Shown here one piece after another: positions 1 through 6,491 of a DNA stretch of 16,703 nt (the first letter of the stretch is position 1; each line of letters opens with the position of its first letter). Source of the DNA: UBA9732 sp963615565 (GTDB lineage: Bacteria > Spirochaetota > Spirochaetia > Sphaerochaetales > Sphaerochaetaceae); NCBI GenBank assembly GCA_963615565.1, contig CAVEGR010000152.1, positions 1-16,703 of the forward strand. Reading direction: 5' to 3'. Below the pieces are notes generated by a model. The model saw only the letters and a program-made list of their open reading frames with translations. It ran no database searches and was not told the DNA's origin. A program made the translations under genes and the position numbers.

Positions 1-423
1 CCTAATCTCATTGAAAAAGAGTGCCAAAATAATTGGAACAGGGAAACCAAAACACAAACCATAAAAACTAAGCAAGAAAGTATTACGCATGGCTCTCCAA
101 AATTCAGCAGAAAGAGCGTCTCCGCCAACTAACAAGCGCTTAAAATAGGAAAAGCCAGAAAAAAGTTGCTGAGAAACTGGAAGCACTTGATCAGAAACTT
201 TAAAGCATCCCAATAGCTCATACATTGGGAAATATCGCCAGAAAAGGAAAACCAAAAGCATAGGAATCAGCATCACATATAAACGCCAATCCTTGAGAAT
301 TGTGCGCCCAACATGAAGCCAATAATGCTTTTCCACATCGTCTCTGACTTTTTGCTCTGGATCTTCCCTATATTTACCAGTCTCTTCATCAAAAACGAGA
401 TAATCAGTCGCCTTCACTTTCAC
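1..423 (-). CDS. LplB-type sugar ABC transporter permease, partial (N-terminal 141 residues)
   Basis: This is the N-terminal part of an inner-membrane permease; the gene continues past the left edge. I translated the reverse strand from a GTG at 423. After a hydrophilic cytoplasmic stretch of about 45 residues come KDWRLYV and a first membrane segment (about 47-63), then YFPMYELLGCFKV, the place where LplB/YtcP permeases carry Y-x-PM-x-G-x-x-x-AFK. Residues 109-141 (WRAMRNTFLLSFYGLCFGF, then PVPIILALFFNEIR) are typical of the family just before the transmembrane domain. LplB permeases work with a YtcP-type partner, a lipoprotein and an ATPase to import oligosaccharides. The start rests on AAGGAGG at 430-436, six bases upstream of the GTG; a second GTG at 417 is in frame. 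The first 20 bases overlap the end of the gene before it, so translation is probably coupled. The exact substrate cannot be read. Confidence 0.85.
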   Translation of the reverse strand, partial: MKVKATDYLVFDEETGKYREDPEQKVRDDVEKHYWLHVGRTILKDWRLYVMLIPMLLVFLFWRYFPMYELLGCFKVSDQVLPVSQQLFSGFSYFKRLLVGGDALSAEFWRAMRNTFLLSFYGLCFGFPVPIILALFFNEIR

Positions 424-1000
424 AACAAGCCTCCTTCTCAGCCTCTTGCACTCTTAACAGATATGAAATTTGACTTTCAAAAACGCCATCCATATTTCGT
501 GCAATCAACACTAGAACTATGGTAAACACTCCTGAAAGCACATCAGTAGCAACAAAACTTATTGCTCCTGAAATCACATCTCCTAATACCAAAGAAACAA
601 TGGCTCGTCCAACTTGCATCAAAAAAGCAACAGCAGATGCAAAAAGAGCAGACAAAACCGCACTGTCTCTAATCTTCTTTTTTCTTCCCTTCAGGATTGG
701 TAAAACGGAGACCGAAAAGGTGTTTCCAACCGCATAAACAGCAAAATGTTTCACCTCAAAACCTGAACCAGAAGCCAAACACAAAACAATTCCACCAAGA
801 AACGCATAAAAGACTCCCCAAAATCCCCATCTCATATAAACAATGGTCACAATGGCAGGAACAAGAGAGACGGTATATGGTTGAGATGCAAAAAGCGTTG
901 TTCCAGCTTTAACTATCAAGGTCTCAAAAATACACAATAGCAAAGCCCAAATAAAAAGATCTGTTGCTTTGTATTTAGCTAAACTTGAACCTCTAACCAC
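404..1000 (-). CDS. Membrane protein resembling an ECF-transporter S (substrate-capture) component
   Basis: This 198-residue protein is very hydrophobic, with about five or six membrane segments and a charged C-terminal tail (about residues 170-198). The pattern of a first helix around 13-32, a short loop, then a block rich in Gly and aromatics (YMRWGFWGVFYAFLGG, about 55-70) and a later YAVGN recalls S components of energy-coupling factor transporters, which bind vitamins, metals or other small solutes. I recognise the general type, not a named member, and the match is from memory. The start is GTG at 1000, with AGGG five bases upstream. A plausible promoter lies at 1063-1092 on this strand. 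The last 20 bases overlap the start of the ABC permease, whose ribosome binding site lies inside this gene. No ECF ATPase or T component is visible in the window. Confidence 0.6.
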   Translation of the reverse strand: MVRGSSLAKYKATDLFIWALLLCIFETLIVKAGTTLFASQPYTVSLVPAIVTIVYMRWGFWGVFYAFLGGIVLCLASGSGFEVKHFAVYAVGNTFSVSVLPILKGRKKKIRDSAVLSALFASAVAFLMQVGRAIVSLVLGDVISGAISFVATDVLSGVFTIVLVLIARNMDGVFESQISYLLRVQEAEKEACCESEGD

Positions 1001-1062
1001 AATTACCCTTCTGTTTTATCCTTCTTTTCTGCCTGTTTGTTTCAAAAATGGAACACTATTCC

Positions 1063-1092
1063 ATTATATGCCCCGTATTTCCAAATTCGCAA
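1063..1092 (-). promoter_or_regulatory. Promoter for the S-component-like/permease pair
   Basis: On the minus strand a perfect TATAAT (1063-1068) is preceded, after an 18-base spacer, by TTGCGA (1087-1092), which matches the -35 consensus at four of six bases. It sits about 62 bases upstream of the GTG at 1000, leaving a leader that contains the ribosome binding site. It also lies inside the longest possible upstream extension of the divergent TIM-barrel gene, which argues against that extension. Confidence 0.55.
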
Positions 1093-1098
1093 GAAATA

Positions 1099-1128
1099 TT
1101 TACATAAACATTTCAAAAAGATTACAAT
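1099..1128 (+). promoter_or_regulatory. Promoter of the TIM-barrel gene, probably giving a leaderless mRNA
   Basis: TTTACA (1099-1104, five of six to consensus) and TACAAT (1123-1128, five of six) are separated by 18 bases. Transcription would start about seven bases after the -10 box, at 1135-1136, which is exactly the ATG. No Shine-Dalgarno sequence is available closer than the -10 box itself. Confidence 0.5.
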
Positions 1129-1135
1129 TCATAGC

Positions 1136-2011
1136 ATGTTAGACCTTGGATTTAGAGCTCACGACTTTTGTAAATTCGTTTCTGCACAGGACCTTGCATC
1201 TACTGCAGCTAGTTTCAGGCAAAATGCATGCCTTCATTTTGCTCCATATAAGGCTTTGGAGAATTCTCCCAAGCCAATAACAGAAAAATGGGCAAAAAAC
1301 ATTAAAAATACTTTTGATTCTAATGGTATTAGGGTTGCAATCTTAGGATGCTATATCAACCCCGTACACCCGGATCCAGAGAAAAGAGAAAGCGAATTAA
1401 AAGTCTTTGAAAATGGCCTAGAAGTGGCCCATTGCCTTGGAAATCCTATTGTTGCTACGGAAACAGGCTCTCTTGATGCTAGAAATATTAGATGTGAAGA
1501 AACCTGGACAGACAAGAATTTCAGCATCTTTTTAACCATAATTGAACGCCTCCTCAATAAAGCAGTAAAGAACAATGTTATCATGGCAATAGAAGCTGTT
1601 GCAGACAAAAACACCATTGATACACCACAAAGAATGCTCAAGGTTATGCAAACTTTTGATAGCAAAAACCTACGAGTTCTCTTTGATGCTGTAAACATCA
1701 TGCCAATCAAAGGCGTTGACAATTACGAGTCCTACTATGATGAAGCAGTTAACATGCTTGCTCCTTACATTTGTGCCATGCATCTTAAAGATTTTGTTTG
1801 GGCAGACCATATGGACAATTATCCTTTTGCTACAGGCCCAGTAAAGAAAGGCAATATCCCAATTGGAGAGGGACTAATGCCTTGGAAAACAATCTTTGGC
1901 ATATACAAAAAATATAAAGTAGACAATGTTCCAATGACACTAGAAAACTTTAACCCAGAAACTCTTAGACAAAGCCTAGCCTTTATTGAAAAAACATATG
2001 TGCAGGCGTAA
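1136..2011 (+). CDS. Sugar-phosphate isomerase/epimerase-like TIM-barrel protein
   Basis: This 291-residue protein is of the xylose-isomerase-like TIM-barrel superfamily (AP-endonuclease family 2 fold), whose members isomerise or epimerise sugars and sugar acids with a divalent metal. The expected metal quartet is visible: E153 (MAIEA), D184 (VLFDAVN), H216 (AMHLKDF) and E270 (TLENF). The IGEGLMPWK stretch near 243-251 and the opening LGFRAHDF are also typical. The exact sugar cannot be predicted. An in-frame ATG at 1037 would add 33 residues, but they are Lys- and aromatic-rich and unlike the family. The divergent gene's promoter also lies in that stretch, so I start at 1136, where the family's first beta strand begins. 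The gene is alone on its strand, divergent from the transporter pair and convergent with gdhA. Sugar transport next door makes a role in carbohydrate use plausible. Confidence 0.85.
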   Translation: MLDLGFRAHDFCKFVSAQDLASTAASFRQNACLHFAPYKALENSPKPITEKWAKNIKNTFDSNGIRVAILGCYINPVHPDPEKRESELKVFENGLEVAHCLGNPIVATETGSLDARNIRCEETWTDKNFSIFLTIIERLLNKAVKNNVIMAIEAVADKNTIDTPQRMLKVMQTFDSKNLRVLFDAVNIMPIKGVDNYESYYDEAVNMLAPYICAMHLKDFVWADHMDNYPFATGPVKKGNIPIGEGLMPWKTIFGIYKKYKVDNVPMTLENFNPETLRQSLAFIEKTYVQA

Positions 2012-2016
2012 AAAAA

Positions 2017-2056
2017 GGATTGTTGCTCAAGGCAGTGCAACCTATAACAACAATCC
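2017..2056 (-). terminator. Intrinsic terminator of gdhA
   Basis: A nine-base perfect inverted repeat (2017-2025 GGATTGTTG, 2048-2056 CAACAATCC) encloses a 22-base loop. Read on the minus strand the hairpin is followed directly by seven T (2010-2016), as in a rho-independent terminator. In the plus direction it is followed only by CAATTTT, so it may also stop the convergent TIM-barrel transcript, but less well. Confidence 0.6.
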
Positions 2057-2065
2057 CAATTTTAT

Positions 2066-2080
2066 GACACCTTAAGTGTC
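2066..2080. terminator. Small second hairpin between convergent genes
   Basis: GACAC (2066-2070) and GTGTC (2076-2080) form a five-base stem with a five-base loop. It sits between the convergent stops of the TIM-barrel gene and gdhA, next to the larger hairpin. It is too short to be sure it acts alone; it probably adds to termination in either direction. Confidence 0.3.
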
Positions 2081-2098
2081 TCTACTATATTACTACTA

Positions 2099-3436
2099 TC
2101 AGTAACCAAGCTCACACATTGCATCAGCAACCTTTCTGAAACCAGCAATGTTTGCACCTTTGACGTAGTTAATGTAACCATCAGCTTCCTTGCCTTCTCT
2201 TACACATGCATCAAAGATGTTTTTCATGATTCCATGAAGTTTTGCATCAACTTCTTCAGTTGACCACTTGAGGTGTTCTGCGTTCTGACTCATTTCAAGG
2301 CCTGAAACAGCTACGCCACCAGCATTGACAGCTTTTCCTGGGCAGAATGGAATTCTTGCCTTCTGGAATGTTGCAATTGCTTCTGGTGTGCATCCCATGT
2401 TGGAGACTTCAATAGCATATTTGACGCCATTCTTGATAAGAAGAGCTGCATCATCACCATTAAGCTCATTCTGAAGAGCACATGTGAATGCAATATCAAC
2501 AGGAAGTTCCCAAACCTTTCTTCCTGGAACAAACTTTGCACCAAACTTTTCAGCATATGGAGCAACAACGTTTTTGTTGGAATTTCTGAGCTCAAGCATA
2601 TAGTTCCATTTCTCTGGAGTTCCAACACCCTCTTCATCAATGATGTATCCATCTGGACCGGAAATAGCAATAACCTTTGCACCAAGCTGGGAAGCCTTCA
2701 TTGCTGCGCCCCATGCTACGTTACCAAAACCAGAAACTGAAACTCTCTTGCCTTCAAAACTGTCGCCATTAAGTTTAAGAACTTCATTTGTAAAGTACAT
2801 AGCACCAAAACCTGTTGCTTCTGGTCTAATAAGAGAACCGCCCCATGTCTGACCTTTTCCAGTAAGAACACCAGTATTTTCCTGACGGATTCTCTTGTAC
2901 TGACCATAAAGGAAACCAATTTCTCTTCCACCAACACCAAGATCTCCAGCAGGAACATCTGTATCTGGTCCAATATATTTGTAAAGCTCTGTCATGAAGC
3001 TTCTGCAGAATCTAAGAATTTCATTGTCTGACTTTCCAACTGGATCAAAGTCTGAGCCACCCTTTGCACCGCCCATTGGAAGTGTTGTAAGGCTGTTCTT
3101 AAAAATCTGTTCAAAACCCAAAAACTTAAGAGTTCCAAGTGTTACGTTTTTATTAAATCTCAAGCCTCCCTTGTATGGTCCAATTGCACTATTGAACTGT
3201 ACTCTGTAGCCACGGTTTACCTGAATTTGGTGGTTATCATCTTCCCATTCAACCCTAAACTGAATAACTCTTTCTGGTTCAACAATTCTATCAAGAATCT
3301 TGTTTGCAAGATACTTTGGATTGTTGTTTACGACATCAATGACTGATTCAATAACTTCTCTTGAAGCTTGAATGAATTCAGGCTGAGCTGGATTCTTTCT
3401 TTCAAGTTCAGCCATAAACTCGTCTAACTTATACAT
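2099..3436 (-). CDS. gdhA: Glutamate dehydrogenase, hexameric small type
   Basis: This 445-residue cytoplasmic enzyme interconverts glutamate and 2-oxoglutarate plus ammonia, linking nitrogen assimilation to the citric acid cycle intermediates. Substrate and catalytic residues fall at K89 (GPYKGGLRF), K113 (QIFKNSL), K125 (MGGAKGGSDFDP) and D165 (VPAGDLGVGG), the same numbering I know for Clostridium symbiosum GDH. The nucleotide fold GFGNVAWGAA follows at mid-protein and AGGVAVSGLEMSQN near the end. I start at the ATG at 3436, because GGAGG lies six bases before it and the protein then has the family length. An extension to 3475 adds 13 unlikely residues. Cofactor preference is uncertain: the segment after the second beta strand (ISGPDGYI) resembles the NAD-specific clostridial enzyme more than typical NADP enzymes. 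The gene has its own strong promoter and terminator and so is probably transcribed alone. Confidence 0.97.
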   Translation of the reverse strand: MYKLDEFMAELERKNPAQPEFIQASREVIESVIDVVNNNPKYLANKILDRIVEPERVIQFRVEWEDDNHQIQVNRGYRVQFNSAIGPYKGGLRFNKNVTLGTLKFLGFEQIFKNSLTTLPMGGAKGGSDFDPVGKSDNEILRFCRSFMTELYKYIGPDTDVPAGDLGVGGREIGFLYGQYKRIRQENTGVLTGKGQTWGGSLIRPEATGFGAMYFTNEVLKLNGDSFEGKRVSVSGFGNVAWGAAMKASQLGAKVIAISGPDGYIIDEEGVGTPEKWNYMLELRNSNKNVVAPYAEKFGAKFVPGRKVWELPVDIAFTCALQNELNGDDAALLIKNGVKYAIEVSNMGCTPEAIATFQKARIPFCPGKAVNAGGVAVSGLEMSQNAEHLKWSTEEVDAKLHGIMKNIFDACVREGKEADGYINYVKGANIAGFRKVADAMCELGY

Positions 3437-3451
3437 TGTTTTCCTCCACAA

Positions 3452-3502
3452 TCTCGAATGAGAAAGGTTTTGCAAAAAAGCCTCACAATGTTCCCCTTTC
3501 TC
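3452..3502 (-). promoter_or_regulatory. gdhA leader with two mutually exclusive hairpins
   Basis: In the gdhA leader an eight-base stem (3460-3467 with 3495-3502, GAGAAAGG and CCTTTCTC) can form. Its downstream arm on the minus strand shares bases with a second, four-base hairpin (3452-3463, TCTC-ATTC-GAGA) that lies just upstream of the ribosome binding site at 3443-3447. Both cannot form together. Whether this is regulatory or chance is unknown. Confidence 0.3.
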
Positions 3503-3511
3503 GAAACACTA

Positions 3512-3526
3512 TGGATTGTAAATCCA
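3512..3526. promoter_or_regulatory. Palindrome over the gdhA -10 box, candidate operator
   Basis: TGGATT-GTA-AATCCA is a 15-base perfect inverted repeat (six-base arms, three-base centre) that covers the whole -10 hexamer of the gdhA promoter. A repressor bound there would block RNA polymerase. No regulator gene is adjacent, so the binding protein is unknown. Confidence 0.4.
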
Positions 3527-3543
3527 CTATATGGAGTTGTCAA
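3515..3543 (-). promoter_or_regulatory. gdhA promoter
   Basis: On the minus strand TTGACA (3538-3543, perfect consensus) and TACAAT (3515-3520, five of six) are separated by exactly 17 bases. This is the best sigma-70-type promoter in the window. Transcription would start near 3508, giving a leader of about 72 bases before the ATG at 3436. Confidence 0.75.
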
Positions 3544-3625
3544 CAACATAATTTGCAATATGCTTATTCCTTTTTTTAATAATTTCGCATATCCACAATT
3601 TTAACCGCAAAAATTTACAATATCC

Positions 3626-4372
3626 TCAATTCTTACTAGAAAGCAAATTAAGAAAAATTTCCCATAAAGAATCTTCTGGAGGAGGAGCAACTACATTAAT
3701 ATTTAAACCTGAGACAGGATGAACAAAAGAAATACTTCTAGAGTGCAAACTTATACCACCGTCTGGATTTGAGCGAGCAAAACCATATTTAAGATCCCCT
3801 TTAATATGCACCCCGCAAGCAGCAAGTTGTGCTCTAATCTGATGATGTCTTCCTGTAATCAAGTGAAGCTCCAAAAGAACATATCTTTCAGATACGGCCA
3901 GTTGTTTATATGTAAGTTTTGCTTCTTGCAATGCAGATTCAGCAATTCCTCTAACATGAGGAGCTTTACCTGTCTCAATATCTGGCTTGTATGCAAAACT
4001 CTTGTTCTTATTACTATCTCTGTACAAGTAATGTCTAAGTTCACCCTCTTTTTTTTCAAGTGGTTTATCAACAATTGCCCAGTAAACCTTGTGCATTGAG
4101 TTATCTCTAAACATATTATTAAGCCTACTGAGAGCTTTGTCTGTTCTAGCAAAGACTACAACCCCACTTGTAGGTCTATCTAACCTATGTGGAATTCCCA
4201 AAAAAACATTACCCGGCTTGTTATATTTTTCCTTTAGATACTCTTTCACATCATCACACAGGGTTTTATCTCCTGTTTTATCGGCTTGGACAATTTCACC
4301 AGGAAGTTTATTTACAATGATGATATGGTTATCTTCATACAAGACTCTAGAGGCAATATCATGACACTGCAT
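3626..4372 (-). CDS. RluA-family RNA pseudouridine synthase
   Basis: This 248-residue enzyme would convert a specific uridine in rRNA or tRNA to pseudouridine. The RluA signature HRLDRPTSGVVVFA is at 62-75, with catalytic Asp at 65. The flanking YEDNHIIIVNKLPG (12-25) and the later LHLITGRHHQIRAQLA block, with its conserved Arg and Gln, are also family hallmarks. There is no room for an N-terminal S4 domain, so it resembles RluA or TruC in layout more than RluC or RluD. The target nucleotide cannot be assigned. The ATG at 4372 lies 10 bases after the parC stop with AAAGG upstream, so it is probably the last gene of the parE-parC transcript. Confidence 0.9.
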   Translation of the reverse strand: MQCHDIASRVLYEDNHIIIVNKLPGEIVQADKTGDKTLCDDVKEYLKEKYNKPGNVFLGIPHRLDRPTSGVVVFARTDKALSRLNNMFRDNSMHKVYWAIVDKPLEKKEGELRHYLYRDSNKNKSFAYKPDIETGKAPHVRGIAESALQEAKLTYKQLAVSERYVLLELHLITGRHHQIRAQLAACGVHIKGDLKYGFARSNPDGGISLHSRSISFVHPVSGLNINVVAPPPEDSLWEIFLNLLSSKN

Positions 4373-4382
4373 ACTTGAACCT

Positions 4383-6479
4383 TTACTCTACATCGTCAAA
4401 AAGACTTGGAATATCTTCAGAAGATTTTTTCTTAGAGCCCTCATGTGACTCAACATCTTTTACTTCATTTGCAATAACTTGTTCCACCACTTCAGAAGCA
4501 ACAGTCGTCTCAGAGATTTCTTCAACTTCCTCAGCGCTTTCCGGTTTCTCTTCCGAATGCACAATTAGCTTACAAGGCTTGATTCTAATAGAGGCAACTT
4601 CTTTCTTTGTGATAATAACACCACCTGCCTTAGCACCTTTAATCAGATACTCAGAGAAATGGATGACTGTTTCTTTTGCACGTGTCCCTTTATACGAGAT
4701 TGTCACCTCTGCATCTTCATACGTAGAAAGCTTTTTCATCACGTAGGTATTTGGATCCGGCAACAATTCGTACGGCTTATTCATGATAAACCCAGAAAGT
4801 TTACACCTCTTAAGATATGTGACTTTGGTTTTCTTATCCTGATATATCACAGTAAACACTAGGCTATCCAGCGTCTGCTTGTCTGCTAGATTACAATAAG
4901 CCAAATCTTTACCCACGAACGCTTTATCTGAGACATTAGTGCAATAGTACGTGCCATTTTTCTGAATCACCAGAATCTTGTCATACTCAGAAACCTTACA
5001 CATAAGATTGCCAGTCTTCACATTCGTGCCCAAATAACCAGTAAGCGTATCATACTTGAGGTCTAAATCGCGCTTGGCAACTTCTTTCACATCAATGATA
5101 TTAAAGTCCGATATTTTTGTCTTTCTTTCTCTTAAAACATCGTTCACACAGCTCTTAATATCGGTCAAAACGTTAATGGAATATTCAGCAAGATGTGTTA
5201 AATTGTACTCAACCTGCTTGATATTAGCGTTAATTTCATCTATTTCCTGCTCATTTTTCTCAATATCAAAGAGCGATATTCTCCTAATTGGAATCTTGAG
5301 CAATCTTTCAACATCATCATCAGAAACTTCTCTCACAAGCTGGTCAATATATGGTTCAAAACCAGTCTTAACAGCATTAAAGACAGCTTCTTGAGTCCTC
5401 TTTTGCTCAATTCTTTTGTAAATTCGCTCCTCTACAAAGATTCTTTCCAATGTTCTAGCATGAAGTTTGTCATATAAATGTCCTTTTTCAACTTCAAGCT
5501 CAGCTTTTGAGACCTCAATAATATGATTTGCATGATATTTGATGACATCTGAGATTGTACAAACATGAGGAAGTTTATCTTTAATTACAAGACAATTCAC
5601 TGAAATCTTTTGTTCACACAAAGTATAAGCATAAAGAGCATCTACAATATCTTTTGTATAAGTACCCTTTGCAAGATAAATTTCAATGTTGACCTTATCT
5701 GCAGTGTAGTCACTAACACTTTGAATCTTAAGTCTTCCTTTTTTGATTGCATCTTCAATTGAGTGAATCATGCTTTCACTGTCTACGCCATACGGAAGCT
5801 CCTCAATTACAATCTTTTTTGCATTTGAAGTATCCAATTTAGCTCTAACTGCTACACTTCCAAGTCCATCTTGATAGTCAGAAACATCAATAATGCCACC
5901 ACCAAGGAAATCGGGATAAAGATGAAATTCCTCTCCCTTGATTGCGGCTATCTGTGCATCAATGACTTCAACTGCGTTGTGTGGCAAAATCTTGGTGGAC
6001 ATACCTACCGCAATGCCCTCTGTGCCCTGAATAACGACTACTGGGATCTTTGCCGGGAAAGTGACGGGTTCCTTGCTTCTGCCGTCATAAGATTCCACGT
6101 AGTTTGTGATTTCTGGGTTGTACAAAACCTTCTTTGCAAAAGGAAGGAGACGGCACTCAATGTACCTAGCAGCAGCGGCTCCGTCACCGGTCATGAAGTT
6201 ACCAAAGTTACCCTGTTTTTCAATAAAAAGATCACAGTTTGCAAGATTGACCAAGGCAGTGTAAATGGATGCATCACCGTGTGGATGATAGTGCATTGTT
6301 GAACCCACCACATTAGCAACTTTGTTAAAACGACCGTCATCTATCTCAATTAATGTGTGTAAAATGCGCCTTTGTACCGGTTTTAGGCCATCTTCTATGT
6401 CTGGAATGGCTCTGTCTTTTATGACGTAAGAGGCATATTCAATGAAGTTTTGTCTAAATAAATCTTTTGCGTTTGACAT
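4383..6479 (-). CDS. parC: DNA topoisomerase IV subunit A
   Basis: This is the 698-residue breakage-reunion subunit that cuts and rejoins DNA, paired with the ATPase subunit encoded just upstream. The N-terminal DGLKPVQRRIL (30-40), YHPHGDASIY (64-73), catalytic Tyr106 in AAARYIECR, and QGTEGIAVGMST (151-162) are all present. A coiled-coil region follows (about 320-440). The C-terminal part is shorter than in GyrA, shows no GyrA-box (QRRGGRG-like), and ends in an acidic, probably disordered tail (about 641-698, finishing SLFDDVE). Lack of a GyrA-box argues for a decatenase, not a gyrase. The quinolone-determining positions equivalent to E. coli GyrA S83 and D87 are Ala70 and Thr74. The ATG at 6479 follows the parE stop by 12 bases, with a G-rich ribosome binding site seven bases upstream. 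Overall the sequence looks like the Bacteroidetes-type ParC. Confidence 0.9.
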   Translation of the reverse strand: MSNAKDLFRQNFIEYASYVIKDRAIPDIEDGLKPVQRRILHTLIEIDDGRFNKVANVVGSTMHYHPHGDASIYTALVNLANCDLFIEKQGNFGNFMTGDGAAAARYIECRLLPFAKKVLYNPEITNYVESYDGRSKEPVTFPAKIPVVVIQGTEGIAVGMSTKILPHNAVEVIDAQIAAIKGEEFHLYPDFLGGGIIDVSDYQDGLGSVAVRAKLDTSNAKKIVIEELPYGVDSESMIHSIEDAIKKGRLKIQSVSDYTADKVNIEIYLAKGTYTKDIVDALYAYTLCEQKISVNCLVIKDKLPHVCTISDVIKYHANHIIEVSKAELEVEKGHLYDKLHARTLERIFVEERIYKRIEQKRTQEAVFNAVKTGFEPYIDQLVREVSDDDVERLLKIPIRRISLFDIEKNEQEIDEINANIKQVEYNLTHLAEYSINVLTDIKSCVNDVLRERKTKISDFNIIDVKEVAKRDLDLKYDTLTGYLGTNVKTGNLMCKVSEYDKILVIQKNGTYYCTNVSDKAFVGKDLAYCNLADKQTLDSLVFTVIYQDKKTKVTYLKRCKLSGFIMNKPYELLPDPNTYVMKKLSTYEDAEVTISYKGTRAKETVIHFSEYLIKGAKAGGVIITKKEVASIRIKPCKLIVHSEEKPESAEEVEEISETTVASEVVEQVIANEVKDVESHEGSKKKSSEDIPSLFDDVE

Positions 6480-6491
6480 CCGCTAGCCCCC

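Noticed and set aside
1037..1135. N-terminal extension of the TIM-barrel protein from an ATG at 1037
   Set aside because: The added residues do not fit the fold, contain the divergent gene's -10 and -35 boxes, and there is a promoter whose start falls on the ATG at 1136.
3437..3475. Longer gdhA form from 3475
   Set aside because: The GGAGG ribosome site lies inside it, six bases before the ATG at 3436, and residue numbering matches characterised GDH only from 3436.
3572..3578. Run of T after gdhA promoter as terminator of the rluA-like gene
   Set aside because: The T run is on the plus strand, so it is A on the transcript strand, and only a six-base stem with a long loop flanks it.
5871..6302. 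143-codon open frame on the plus strand inside parC
   Set aside because: It is a shadow of a strongly conserved gene with no ribosome site or recognisable motif.
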